A stretch of 64,000 nt of DNA, from the NCBI RefSeq assembly GCF_004681185.1, contig NZ_SRIF01000007.1, positions 108,463-172,462 on the forward strand, written 5' to 3'. The notes under the pieces were generated by a model. The model was given only the letters and a program-made list of their open reading frames with translations. It did not search any database and was not told the DNA's origin. Both the position numbers and the translations under genes were made by a program. Of the stretch, positions 42,840 to 52,354 are shown piece after piece; the stretch's first letter is position 1; every line of letters starts with the position of its first letter. The DNA is from Haloarcula amylovorans (GTDB lineage: Archaea > Halobacteriota > Halobacteria > Halobacteriales > Haloarculaceae).

Positions 42840-43967
42840 TCAAAACATGTCTCGATACGAGTTAACAAAGTCACACACTGCTTCGTATGACGGCGGAGAA
42901 CCAGTTCTGACGAAAACGCCAGCTGCGGCATTACCCGTGACTATCGTTGCGGGGAGCGAAAGCCCGGCGAGTTGTGCGATTAGGACGCCGAAATTAAAGT
43001 GATCACCGGCGCTGGTCGTCATTGTTGGCGATTCTGTAGTTGGGACCTGTACTGCCACGTTCGAAGACTGAGTGACGCCGACGCTCACTACAGGGCTATG
43101 CCCGATGAAGCGATCGACATTAAGTACGTCGAACGCCGCCTGCGCGTTGGAGCGCAACTCACTATCTGGGTCCGCTCCATCCACAGCAGCGATAGCCGCC
43201 GTTTCGGATGGGTTTGCACTCACGGTTACTGGGACAATTTCGTTGATTTTTTCGAGATATGAGGCACCATTACGGATCTCCTCGTCTGGCAGATTCCTGA
43301 TGTCGCCTGGATCGAAGAACACCTGTTCTGGAGGTGAGTCCTGTAGCGGCCATGTTTCTTCAATGAGATTATACACGAGTTCCGGGAGCGCTGAGGTTAC
43401 ATTCCAGTACCCCACGCCAAGGATATCCCGGCCGTCAAGGTGTTCGGCGAGCTGCTCGATATCGAGACGGTCGGTCAGTGTCTCCCAGTCGAGATAGGCG
43501 GCCTCACTAGTTTCGCTCAGCATCAACTTGCCGTCGTCAAACTCAACGGCATCGCAATAGCCAGGTTCACCGACGCTAAGAAGGGTTGATTCGGAAAATT
43601 CGGTTTTGAATATTTCTTGTATTGGCCGTCCGTATGTTCCGACCATCAATGTGTCCGCCCCTAATTTGGTGAATGCACGTGAGAGGTGACAGGCGTGGCC
43701 GCCAGTTCTAGTTCCTTCTTGTTCCCATTCGACGGTGAGGGAACTCTCGGCTTCGAGTGAATCGCTCAAGCGCTTCTTCAGATCCGAAAGATGACTGAGA
43801 CGGTCGTATTCAGTTGGACCATGGCGAGTGTCAATCATCGTCCGGACGTTGTCAATGACGCCATCGAATCCGAACGCAAGGCTTCCACCGCTGAACTCCG
43901 CTGGTAATTCTCGACCACATGCACTGATTGCCGCTTCAGTTTCTTCTGTAGGTGTATCCGCTGTCAT
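42840..43967 (-). CDS. PfkB-family carbohydrate kinase
   Basis: A 375-residue ribokinase-like protein. GTRTGGHACHLSRAFTKLGA, then DTLMVGTYGRP is the N-terminal substrate side; the C-terminal anion-hole motif is TSAGDHFNFGVLIAQLAGL, with the catalytic Asp in AGDHF (canonically GAGD). The region QVFFDPGDIRNLPDEEI is a PfkB mid-domain block. It phosphorylates a sugar before the aldolase; the sugar is not determined. The gene is convergent with the regulator and co-directional with the ABC ATPase 140 bp upstream. Confidence 0.82.
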   Translation of the reverse strand: MTADTPTEETEAAISACGRELPAEFSGGSLAFGFDGVIDNVRTMIDTRHGPTEYDRLSHLSDLKKRLSDSLEAESSLTVEWEQEGTRTGGHACHLSRAFTKLGADTLMVGTYGRPIQEIFKTEFSESTLLSVGEPGYCDAVEFDDGKLMLSETSEAAYLDWETLTDRLDIEQLAEHLDGRDILGVGYWNVTSALPELVYNLIEETWPLQDSPPEQVFFDPGDIRNLPDEEIRNGASYLEKINEIVPVTVSANPSETAAIAAVDGADPDSELRSNAQAAFDVLNVDRFIGHSPVVSVGVTQSSNVAVQVPTTESPTMTTSAGDHFNFGVLIAQLAGLSLPATIVTGNAAAGVFVRTGSPPSYEAVCDFVNSYRDMF

Positions 43968-44109
43968 ACAGGCCGATATCAGTGTTCTCCGTAATAAAAC
44001 CTGACATACTGGAGTTAATGCATCTGCCGTATGAACACCGTCGCAACCGAGACGAAAACGGGGCCGATCTAACCTAAAATTCGTGGCGCGTGAGAGTTGT
44101 TGAGTCGCG

Positions 44110-44886
44110 TTATGCTGAGGGGGCCTTCTCTGTTGGCATCGACCCCATCATCATCCCGAGTACGTCATCTTCGACTACGTCTTCAGTTCGAATTGTCCCA
44201 ACGAGGTCACCATTATCTAGCACAGTGATTCGGTCAGTAAGATCGAAGACCTCGTTGAGATCGTGGCTAATCATCAGAACCGCGATACCGTTGGACTGAA
44301 GCGTCTTAATGAGTTCCTGAACCCGTTCAGTCGAATCTGCGGAGAGGGCTGATGTCGGTTCGTCCATGATCAGGATATCAGGGTCGGTGACGAGTGCGCG
44401 GGCGATGGCGACAGCTTGGCGTTCCCCACCGGAAAGGGATTCAACCTTCGTCGTTGGATCGAGGTGAATATTGAGCCGTTCGCTGAGTATCTCTTCGGCT
44501 CGTTCGCGCATTTGTTTGTAATCGACAGCTGGGATAACCCCTGCAACGGATTTATGCGGCATACGGCCGAGAAACATGTTCTGTGCAAGCGACAGTTCAT
44601 CAACGAGTGCAAGGTCCTGATAGACAGTCGCGATACCGTGTGATCTCGCATCTTTCGGGCCACTGATCTTAACGGGTTCACCACGGATGAAAATCTCACC
44701 CGCTGTGGGGTCGTGGATTCCGACGAGTACTTTCACAAACGTTGACTTCCCTGAGCCGTTGTCGCCGAGAAGACCATGTACTTCGCCTTCTTTCAGGTCA
44801 AAATCGACATCATTCAGTGCCTGAATGTTCCCGAAGTTCTTCGACAGACCGCGAACTTCTACAAGTGGGGTGCTATCGCTGGCCAT
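44110..44886 (-). CDS. Sugar ABC transporter ATP-binding protein (CUT2-like, single domain)
   Basis: A 258-residue ATPase. GDNGSGKST is Walker A, VYQDLALVDELSLAQNMFLG contains the Q-loop, LSGGERQAVAIARAL is the signature and ILIMDEPTSALS is Walker B, followed by MISHDLNEV with the H-loop. Similarity is to RbsA/XylG, but those have two ATPase domains in one chain; this has one, so it should work as a homodimer. Divergent from the solute-binding lipoprotein, 232 bp away. Confidence 0.88.
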   Translation of the reverse strand: MASDSTPLVEVRGLSKNFGNIQALNDVDFDLKEGEVHGLLGDNGSGKSTFVKVLVGIHDPTAGEIFIRGEPVKISGPKDARSHGIATVYQDLALVDELSLAQNMFLGRMPHKSVAGVIPAVDYKQMRERAEEILSERLNIHLDPTTKVESLSGGERQAVAIARALVTDPDILIMDEPTSALSADSTERVQELIKTLQSNGIAVLMISHDLNEVFDLTDRITVLDNGDLVGTIRTEDVVEDDVLGMMMGSMPTEKAPSA

Positions 44887-45118
44887 ATCTCAACGATGTA
44901 ATTAACACTATTTATAACTGACGAATGATGGGGGTAAAGAGCTACGAGATGGGAACAGTAGAGCCGAGAGCTACAGCAGTCTCAAATACTCCATTCCTGA
45001 GACCGGTTATATACAATACTCAAGGATTCTATGCTAGAGATCCGGCACAAATGCCTAATGAGGGAAAGTTATATATGCGGTTGGACGTATATCAAAACCT
45101 GTAGGTACTCGATAAATC

Positions 45119-46327
45119 ATGACTGTTAGCAGACGAAAGCTCTTGAAGACGGTAGGAGCAACGGGCACCATTGCGCTAGCTGGCTGTTCGAACTCCGGTG
45201 ATAGCAATGGCAATACTGATTCTTCCGGCCAAGGAGGTGGCTCAACTGATGGTACCACAAGTCAGGGCACTTCCGGTCAAAGTGGACAGTATCACATCGG
45301 CTTCCCGATCATGGGTCTCGGTGGCGACCCCTGGATGGGTGCGTTCCGGAACGGGGCTGAGTGGTACGCTCAGGATCACAATCTCGAGTTGACCGTTACC
45401 GACGGTGAGTTCGACTCGGCAAAGCAGATTAACGACGCCAAGCGCCTCATCCGTCAGGACGTGGATGCAATATTAACGAGTCCTGTGCAGTCCGACGCTG
45501 CCGTGACGATCGTCGAGCAGGCTAACGCGGAGAATATTCCTGTATTCACTGCAAACTCGACGGCATCGACCGGTAAGGTCCCGATGTTTACTGCATTCGG
45601 GAACGCGGATGCTGCCGCCTCGGCCGCCGAAGTCATGGCTAAGCGTCTGGAACAGCGAAATGGTGCACGTGAGGGAACCGTCGTGGAAGTTATGCTTCCA
45701 CAGGACACGGAAACCTTCGTGCAGCGCCATGAAGGATTCGTCAACCAGATGAAGGAGTATTCGGATATCGAAATCGTCGGCCAGGTCCAGTACGACCAGA
45801 CTCAGCAGGACGCCGCGAACAAAATCGCGACGCAATTACAGCGAAACGATGACTTCGACGGGCTATACTGCCCGGATCTTCTTTCTGGGTTGGCGGCCAT
45901 GTCGGCGTTCGAGAATCAAGGCGTGAAGAAGAAAATTGGGAACGAGGGACACATTACGACGGTCGGGCTCGACGCTGGACCGACCACGCTGGAAGCGATT
46001 CAAAACGAATTCTTCGATGCGGCGATCGACCAGCCAAACCTGTTCTACGCTCCGATTTCGATGAAGTATATGACCGATTATCTCGATGCAGGTCAAGACT
46101 CCAGCGCGATTCCAGAGGCTGGGAAGGAACTCACTGCAGATCAGTTGACGATCGCTACAGGGAACAAACATGGTGGAATCAACCCATGGGCAGAACCACT
46201 GTGGGCTCCCGGTCAAATCGAAACACTCGAATTCGATGATGGGAAGCAAACGTATTTCAAAACGAGCAGTGTCACTGTAACCCAGGAAAACGCGGATGCA
46301 CCGTATCTCTGGGGTAATCTAGCGTAA
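45119..46327 (+). CDS. Sugar ABC transporter substrate-binding lipoprotein
   Basis: A 402-residue protein. SRRKLLKTVGATGTIALAGC is a Tat-type signal with RR and a lipobox whose Cys23 would be lipidated. A Ser/Gly/Thr-rich linker (24-58) leads to a periplasmic-binding-protein type I fold (GFPIMGLGGDPWMGAFRNGA, DVDAILTSPVQSDAAV, FTAFGNADAAASA, TTVGLDAGPTTLEA), as in ribose/xylose-binding proteins. It would present a sugar to the permease encoded next. The ATG follows TATA-like elements near 45090. Confidence 0.88.
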   Translation: MTVSRRKLLKTVGATGTIALAGCSNSGDSNGNTDSSGQGGGSTDGTTSQGTSGQSGQYHIGFPIMGLGGDPWMGAFRNGAEWYAQDHNLELTVTDGEFDSAKQINDAKRLIRQDVDAILTSPVQSDAAVTIVEQANAENIPVFTANSTASTGKVPMFTAFGNADAAASAAEVMAKRLEQRNGAREGTVVEVMLPQDTETFVQRHEGFVNQMKEYSDIEIVGQVQYDQTQQDAANKIATQLQRNDDFDGLYCPDLLSGLAAMSAFENQGVKKKIGNEGHITTVGLDAGPTTLEAIQNEFFDAAIDQPNLFYAPISMKYMTDYLDAGQDSSAIPEAGKELTADQLTIATGNKHGGINPWAEPLWAPGQIETLEFDDGKQTYFKTSSVTVTQENADAPYLWGNLA

Positions 46328-46340
46328 AGAAGGATCGAGA

Positions 46341-47351
46341 ATGTCAACCGATACAGATTCTGGCCTCCGGAACGCGCTTGACTTCAGTCGCGACGAGGCG
46401 ATTCTTTTCGTGCTAGACAATATGATCTGGCCGATTTTGCTGATTACTATTCTGATTTTTTCTGCAATCGTTCCCATATTCAGTTCTGTAGGGAATATCC
46501 GGGCGCTGTTGTTCGGCACAGCTGCATTGTCAGCAATCGTTCTCGGTGAGACACTTTGTCTCCTCAGTGGTCACTTCGATCTCTCGGTAGGTGCGTCAGC
46601 GGGATTCTCCGCGATATTCACTGCAGTGCTCCTGACAGAGTGGTTCCCGGGCACACCCGGCATAGTAGGTATCGCCATCGTCCTACTCGTTGGAATGTTA
46701 ATCGGCTTGATTAACGGCGTCTCAATAACGTACATCGGCGTGAATCCCTTCCTCCAGACGTTGGCTATGCTCATGATCCTCTCGGGAAGTATCCAACTTC
46801 TGTCTAGCACTGCTCTCTCCGGCCTCCCAGAAACGTATCTGTTTGTTGGTGGTGGTCAGATCGGGACCATCCCGGTCGCCATCGTGCTGATGGGGCTCCT
46901 CTATCTAGCGTTCGGTATCTGGCTGAAGTACTCCGCCACTGGCCGTGCGATCTACGCGGTCGGTGGTAACAAGAAGGCAGCTACCGAAGCGGGGATCAAT
47001 ACAACCTTCATCGTCGTTCTGGTTTACGTTTTCTCAGGTATGCTGGCCGCTCTCGGTGGACTACTGTATACCGGATTCCTCGGGGTTGCACCGCCAACGA
47101 TTGGACAGAATGACGTCTTTCCGGCGTTCGCTGCCGCGGTCATTGGTGGTGTGAGCCTCTTCGGTGGCCGTGGGAACGTTCTCGGTGCAGTCGGTGGTGT
47201 AGTCCTGCTGGCGTCAGTTGAGTCGGCACTCGTTCTCATGGGTATCGAAGCCACGGCAGTCGATGTGATCAATGGCTTTGTGCTACTTATAGCAATCATC
47301 CTATACACCATGGAAGAACGGATTCGTCAGCGTGTGATCACGAAGTACTAG
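46341..47351 (+). CDS. Sugar ABC transporter permease (RbsC/XylH-like)
   Basis: A 336-residue membrane protein with about 10 helices. ALSAIVLGETLCLLSGHFDL, SVGASAGFSAIFTAVL and the EAA-like loop ATGRAIYAVGGNKKAATEAG, then INTTFIVVLVYVFSGMLAAL place it in the CUT2 permease family. It begins 13 bp after the lipoprotein gene and is surely co-transcribed. The ATPase is encoded divergently. Confidence 0.9.
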   Translation: MSTDTDSGLRNALDFSRDEAILFVLDNMIWPILLITILIFSAIVPIFSSVGNIRALLFGTAALSAIVLGETLCLLSGHFDLSVGASAGFSAIFTAVLLTEWFPGTPGIVGIAIVLLVGMLIGLINGVSITYIGVNPFLQTLAMLMILSGSIQLLSSTALSGLPETYLFVGGGQIGTIPVAIVLMGLLYLAFGIWLKYSATGRAIYAVGGNKKAATEAGINTTFIVVLVYVFSGMLAALGGLLYTGFLGVAPPTIGQNDVFPAFAAAVIGGVSLFGGRGNVLGAVGGVVLLASVESALVLMGIEATAVDVINGFVLLIAIILYTMEERIRQRVITKY

Positions 47352-47543
47352 TTACCACCTCTTCCTCATCTCTTCTCAGGCTCGGCGCTCATAGCTCTCT
47401 AGCTGAGCACCACCGTTCTCTTTTGCAGAGAGCTTGCGAGTGAGCGATAAGGTTTCCCAGCCGCCAATGCTTGCCCTTCAGTTCCGACTGTGTTGGGACC
47501 GTGCTCAGTGAATCATTCCGCGGCCTCAGTAGTGAGATAGTCT

Positions 47544-48326
47544 TTAGAAAATCTGCCAACCACCATCAACAAATAACAACTCACCGGTGACGTACTCTGC
47601 TGCATCACTCGCTAAATATAGATATGCTGGTGCCACATCCTCGGGCTTCCCAGCTCTCCCTAGTGGGACCATCTTCACCAACTCGTCGTTCTGCGCCTTC
47701 GTCTCTGCCTCGTTCGACCAGTCTTCAATAAACTCGGTCGCGATCTGCCCGGGGGCGACCGCGTTGACGCGAATGCCGTGCTCGGCCAATTCGAGGGCTG
47801 CCCCTCGCGTTATCATTCGAACGGCGCCCTTTGACGAATCATACTGTACCTGTTCGAATTGCGCAGTGTGGGAACTGATGGACGCAGTATTGATGATCGA
47901 TCCGGGATCATCTCGCTCAATCATATCATTGGCTGCGACTTGGGTCCCAAAGTAGATCCCTTTCGCGTTGACGTTATGAATCGCCTCGAAGTCTTCTGGA
48001 TCAAGCTCAAGAATTGAGCCACCGATGAACAGACCAGCATTGTTCACCATCACGTCGACACCGCCGTACTCGTGCGCTGCTTCGACGAGCACTTCGATAT
48101 CATCCCGCTCACTCACGTCCGTCTCGACGAACGTTGCTGTGCCGCCTTCCTCGTTGATGAGTTCATGAGTGGGAGTGCCACCTTCCTTGGGTTCCTCATC
48201 AAGATCGGCAACGAGGACGGTCGCATCAGCGGCCCCGAACCGCCGAGCGATTTCTCGGCCGATCCCCGACGCACCACCGGTCACGATTACAGTCTCCTCA
48301 GCAAAGCTGGGATTCAATTTACCCAT
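47544..48326 (-). CDS. Short-chain dehydrogenase/reductase
   Basis: A 260-residue classical SDR. VIVTGGASGIGREIA is the nucleotide-binding TGxxxGxG, VNNAGLF is the NNAG motif, and NTASISS with VQYDSSKGA provides the Ser-Tyr-Lys catalytic triad. The end FVDGGWQIF is typical. In sugar clusters such enzymes oxidise the sugar to a lactone or a hydroxy-acid to a keto acid. It is co-directional with the next two upstream genes (LarA-like and dehydratase). Confidence 0.88.
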   Translation of the reverse strand: MGKLNPSFAEETVIVTGGASGIGREIARRFGAADATVLVADLDEEPKEGGTPTHELINEEGGTATFVETDVSERDDIEVLVEAAHEYGGVDVMVNNAGLFIGGSILELDPEDFEAIHNVNAKGIYFGTQVAANDMIERDDPGSIINTASISSHTAQFEQVQYDSSKGAVRMITRGAALELAEHGIRVNAVAPGQIATEFIEDWSNEAETKAQNDELVKMVPLGRAGKPEDVAPAYLYLASDAAEYVTGELLFVDGGWQIF

Positions 48327-48376
48327 ACCAACGCGTACGAGGGCTAATGCTTATATTTTATTCCTGCTGCACCAGC

Positions 48377-49687
48377 TCAATATGCCTCAGTAGCGAACTC
48401 GCCATCATTCAAAGAGAGTGGTTGGAGTTCGCCAACACTCACATCTGGGCGTTCCCTTAGTTCTGGAACAACTGGTTCGGAGACGAGCAGTCGGCCGGGT
48501 TCCATTGTATTCGGAATTCGAGCGATTCGTAATTTCGAGGGATTGGGTGTCCCAGTCGTCGAGGGGGCCAATAACAAGGCGCTCGCGTCATCGGGTACTA
48601 TCAATGGAATCTTCGCTCGTTTGGTTTCCCCGCTCGTGGCAATGTTGACGTACGTATCACCCAGGTCGAGTTCGCTGACAACGTTTTGATGCACCATATC
48701 CGCGAGCCCGATTCCCAAGCCGTTTCCGTGAGACGACGGTGTCAGCGATCGGACGTAGATTCTCGTGTATGACGGCCGCTCTGGTTCTCCCTCTCCGTGA
48801 AAGTACGTCCGTCCGAGCACGTTTGTGTCCATCCCGGTGCCGCTGATCTCTTTTCCCATCTCGTCGACGATGAGGAGGTCGAGATCGTCGACTGGCAATG
48901 TCGGAAGTTCCTCGTAGGCTTGTTCCAATAACTCAGGCTCCCGCTTGAGGATTCTATCCGTTGGGACACCCTCGATATGCGTTGCTCTATCTCGCGCGTT
49001 CTCGATGAGCGCGATTCCACCAATAATCGGCAATTCCTTGAACAGGGTCGCTGCACGGGTTTGTATCTCTGAACCCATGTCACCGGTCAGCGCCGCGTTG
49101 TGCATCATCTCTGCGCCTGTATGTTTCCCCATCCCGATGACCGCCATCTTACAGAGACCGGATTCGATCCGATCATTGAAGTCTGTGTGTGGTTTCACCC
49201 TGTTTGCGAGAAGGATTGCATCGGCATCTGCAGCAAGCTGATCGGCATAGACGCGACTGTCAGCACCAACTTCGACAGTCTCCATCGAAGCGCGAATCGA
49301 GCAACCCAGTACCTCGGGTGTTATTCCAAGGTCAGCGAGTACAGCACGCTGGCCCTCTGCTGTTGCGCCTCCGTGGCTGCCCATCGATGGAAAGACGAAC
49401 GGCTCGTAGCCGCGTTCTTGGAGAGCATTGATAGCACCAATCAGCATTTCGGGGAAATCGTGAATCCCACGACTGCCAGCTGTAATAGCAATCGATGCAC
49501 CCTGTTGAAGCGAGTCAATGGCAGGTAGCTCATCGATAGCATTCCGTCCCGCGTCTGCCACATCCGATATCGTGTTGGTGTCGTATTCGACTGTCGCTGG
49601 CGCGAACCGCGGAAGATCGGCAACTGTTACGTCATTAGCAGTCGCGGTCCGCTCACGATTAGGCACGCTAAGCGGAATCTCGGGCAT
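48377..49687 (-). CDS. LarA-like (nickel-pincer lactate racemase family) protein
   Basis: A 436-residue protein of the LarA superfamily. The N-terminal domain has ITAGSRGIHDFPEMLIGAIN, FPSMGSHGGAT and RVKPHTDF; the nickel-pincer region and C-terminal domain have GMGKHTGAEMMHNAAL and SGTGMDTNVLGRTYF. LarA uses a nickel-pincer cofactor for hydride transfer and racemises or epimerises 2-hydroxy acids. Homologs act on other sugar acids. No LarB, LarC or LarE cofactor genes are nearby, so the cofactor would be made elsewhere. It may epimerise a sugar acid before dehydration by the next gene's product. Confidence 0.8.
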   Translation of the reverse strand: MPEIPLSVPNRERTATANDVTVADLPRFAPATVEYDTNTISDVADAGRNAIDELPAIDSLQQGASIAITAGSRGIHDFPEMLIGAINALQERGYEPFVFPSMGSHGGATAEGQRAVLADLGITPEVLGCSIRASMETVEVGADSRVYADQLAADADAILLANRVKPHTDFNDRIESGLCKMAVIGMGKHTGAEMMHNAALTGDMGSEIQTRAATLFKELPIIGGIALIENARDRATHIEGVPTDRILKREPELLEQAYEELPTLPVDDLDLLIVDEMGKEISGTGMDTNVLGRTYFHGEGEPERPSYTRIYVRSLTPSSHGNGLGIGLADMVHQNVVSELDLGDTYVNIATSGETKRAKIPLIVPDDASALLLAPSTTGTPNPSKLRIARIPNTMEPGRLLVSEPVVPELRERPDVSVGELQPLSLNDGEFATEAY

Positions 49688-49950
49688 ACCTGATACTGCA
49701 GTCGCTGTTATAAAGAACTATTTGTCGTATTTCGGTTGAACGATCAGCCATTCGACCACAACTTGCGCCGCATCAGTAAGACTCCGTTCAGCCATCCCCC
49801 CCAGCAACGGTGGGGGCCGCTTCATGACCTACGCTAATTCGGGTTTCCGGAGGTATGATAGTCACGGTGACGCCTAAGACAGCCGACTCATTAGTGACGG
49901 AGATTAGCTACGCCACCGTAGCGACCCTGGCGGTTATGTTATGGCCAGTC

Positions 49951-51129
49951 TCACCCGTCGTAGACGTGTCGGGCGCCAGTAGCGTTGTTCTCGATATAGT
50001 CCCAATCGTACTCGACGCCGAGACCAGGGCCATCTGGTACAGGCACGGTCCCATTGCTATCGACTGCCTCGATCATGTCTGAATACTCGCCTTCGTAGAC
50101 CGGCGGTTGGGTATTCTGACACTTCGGGTGAACCAAGGCCATTTCGTAGTAATTCGAGTTCCGGGTCGCGGCAATGCACTGACGTTGGGCAGGTCCGGGC
50201 GCATGGAACTCCACGTCCATTCCGAATCCTTCGGCGACGCGAGCCACTTTCATCGCCCCTGTGATTCCCGCATCGTACTCCGGGTCCGCCCGCAGGAAAT
50301 CGGTCCCGTCGTTTGCTGCGAAATCCGACTTCATCTCTAGGCCGCGTACGTGCTCGGTCTGAAGAATCGGTGTGTCGAGCTTCTCTGCGAGTTTTCGATG
50401 TGCGTGTTGCGAGATGCCTGCATCGCGGAACGAGTCCTCGTACCAGAAGAACTCTTCTTCATCTAATGCTCGACCGAGCTTCAGCGCGTCTGCAAACGTT
50501 TCCAACTCGCAGGCGGGATCGTGCATGAGATCCATCTCGTCACCGACGCGCTCGCCGACCGCATGCACTGCCGCGATTTCCCGACCTAAATCGCGCGACC
50601 CTTCGCTGCCGCCCCAGCCATGAATCTTGAACCCACCAAACCCGCTCTCGAGACACTCTTCAGCGAAATCCGCGAATGCTTCGGGCGTGTCGAGTCCGCC
50701 AGCCTCGTCACCATGATACGTGGAGGCGTACGCCGGAATCCGCTCGCGATAGGTTCCGAGTAGTTCGTGGATGGGGGCATCATAGTATTTTCCAGCGAAG
50801 TCCCAGAGTGCGATGTCGATCGGACCCATTCCCATCCGGTCGTACTTCCGGAGTGCACGCTTGATCTCTGACCAGTGTTTTTCACGGGCCAATGGATTCT
50901 TCCCGACGAGGTAGTTTGCGAACATATTATACTGGGCGGCGGCGGGAGAGTTCCCCCCGACGTATTCCCCAGTGATGCCCGTATCCGTGTGGACTTTCAC
51001 TGCGAACAGTTTTCGGGTCGTGGTCGTCCCGGGTTCGTAGACGAGGTTGAAGCCGTGTTCATCTGTTCCTACGTCTTCCAACGGATATTCAAACTCTGTA
51101 CTCTCAATTTTCGTGATTTCTGGTCCCAC
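49951..51129 (-). CDS. Enolase-superfamily sugar-acid dehydratase (mandelate racemase-like)
   Basis: A 392-residue protein. GFGGFKIHGWG gives Lys168-x-His170 at the base position; metal ligands are Asp204 (MHDPACE), Glu231 (WYEDSF) and Glu259 (LQTEHVRG). The capping domain lies in residues 1-130. This set is typical for the mandelate-racemase subgroup, including galactonate and related sugar-acid dehydratases. It would dehydrate an aldonic acid to a 2-keto-3-deoxy acid. A TATA-like TTTTTTATAC lies about 25 bp before the ATG. Co-directional with the LarA-like and SDR genes. Confidence 0.87.
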   Translation of the reverse strand: MGPEITKIESTEFEYPLEDVGTDEHGFNLVYEPGTTTTRKLFAVKVHTDTGITGEYVGGNSPAAAQYNMFANYLVGKNPLAREKHWSEIKRALRKYDRMGMGPIDIALWDFAGKYYDAPIHELLGTYRERIPAYASTYHGDEAGGLDTPEAFADFAEECLESGFGGFKIHGWGGSEGSRDLGREIAAVHAVGERVGDEMDLMHDPACELETFADALKLGRALDEEEFFWYEDSFRDAGISQHAHRKLAEKLDTPILQTEHVRGLEMKSDFAANDGTDFLRADPEYDAGITGAMKVARVAEGFGMDVEFHAPGPAQRQCIAATRNSNYYEMALVHPKCQNTQPPVYEGEYSDMIEAVDSNGTVPVPDGPGLGVEYDWDYIENNATGARHVYDG

Positions 51130-51568
51130 ACAGAATCAGCCAAGTGCGAGTATAAAAAAGGTTCGCTTATGACATCCAATAGCGGTCCGTCGCTGTTCGT
51201 CGAGGATGGATTTCTTGGACTAATTCTGTGTTACGTAGTCGAATAGTATGCCAGCGTGCGTGCTTGCTAGGACGGTTGCAGTGGCACCAACCAGAAGATA
51301 CCGGATGATTCTCAGCTAGTCAAGTTTGACGCCAATACCGAGACTTCTTCAGTAAATGACCACCATGAAACAGATATTCTGGCACTCTACCAAAGGAAAA
51401 GAGTGATAGATTCAAATATAGTTGACTAGAAGTACATAGTTGACGCATACATATACAAATGGCCTATTCCATATTTAGTATGCTTGTATATGATTTTACA
51501 TTTTTGCCATTAGACTATATCTACCAGAACCTCCCTCTCTATTCTATACCATTCATATATTCGACGAC

Positions 51569-52078
51569 GTGGGAGCAGTGTCGTTTACGGACCGATTGAT
51601 GGCGGCGAGTACGAACGGTGATGACCCGGATCAGTTCGAGCAACTGATCGCAAATGCGTTTTCGCGGCTAGGGTTCGAAGGCCAGTGGATTGAGGGCGGT
51701 GACGATACGGATGTGCAGATGACACAGCCCGAGCACTCTATCGTCGAAGTGAAGGCTCGTGGAAACGGAATGTTGCAGTCGCCTGACGGAGCTCGTATTC
51801 AGGGCCATCAAGAGGCCCGTGGGGCCGACCACGCGGTCGTCGTGGCGTCAGGGTTCACGCCGGCAGCTATCGATGACGCCAATCGTGTCGGGTTAGTATT
51901 GGTGACTGCCGAGCGGTTGGCGGCCCTAGTCGAGCGGACCGAGCAGTACGGGTTGCTGCCCGAGTCGATTGCGGACGTGTTGTTCGAGCCAGGGGCGTTT
52001 CAGGATGATCGGTTGGATGAGGTGGACGACCTGCTTGAGGATCGTGAAGCGGCCGCCGAGCAGTTGGTCCGGTGTTAG
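51569..52078 (+). CDS. Restriction endonuclease-like (Mrr/PD-(D/E)XK) protein
   Basis: About 169 residues from a GTG at 51569; a GTG at 51578 or ATG at 51599 are alternatives, since the TATA-like TTCATATATT sits at about 51552-51561. FEQLIANAFSRLGFEGQWIEG, then GGDDTDVQM and SIVEVKARGNG give the Asp and Glu-x-Lys of a PD-(D/E)XK nuclease. Next comes GHQEARGADHAVVVASGFTP typical of Mrr domains. The gene overlaps the next by 7 bp, so the two could be a single protein split by a 1-bp shift or a coupled pair. The 439 bp before it (51130-51568) are A/T-rich and hold nothing recognisable. Confidence 0.72.
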   Translation: MGAVSFTDRLMAASTNGDDPDQFEQLIANAFSRLGFEGQWIEGGDDTDVQMTQPEHSIVEVKARGNGMLQSPDGARIQGHQEARGADHAVVVASGFTPAAIDDANRVGLVLVTAERLAALVERTEQYGLLPESIADVLFEPGAFQDDRLDEVDDLLEDREAAAEQLVRC

Positions 52079-52353
52079 AAGCCCTTGAGCGAGGCGGTGG
52101 ATGGCATACGGCGTATGAGGTGCATCACGTGTTAGTTAGGATGCTCGACGATGGTGTGACAAGTGAGGTGTTGGTCGAACAGTCGTTGGTGTTGTTGGCC
52201 CATCCGAGCGTGGGGGTTGTCGAACGTGGTGAAGAAGGGTATCGGTTGGTGACGTCGGCCGCAAATGGAATGGATGTGTTGCGGCGGTTTGAGGGCCTTG
52301 TTGGAGGGATGGAGGACGAGACGTCTCGAAGACCGCGTCCGTCTCGGCGGTGA
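52072..52353 (+). CDS. Winged-helix-like partner of the nuclease (or its C-terminal half)
   Basis: A 93-residue frame from a GTG at 52072. WHTAYEVHHVLVRMLDDGVT, SEVLVEQSLVLLAHPSVGVV and ERGEEGYRLV suggest a small winged helix. It overlaps the nuclease stop by 7 bp. The frame would continue the upstream protein (LVR then LEALERGGGW) after insertion of one base, so a frameshift is plausible. Confidence 0.5.
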   Translation: MLEALERGGGWHTAYEVHHVLVRMLDDGVTSEVLVEQSLVLLAHPSVGVVERGEEGYRLVTSAANGMDVLRRFEGLVGGMEDETSRRPRPSRR

Positions 52354-52354
52354 T

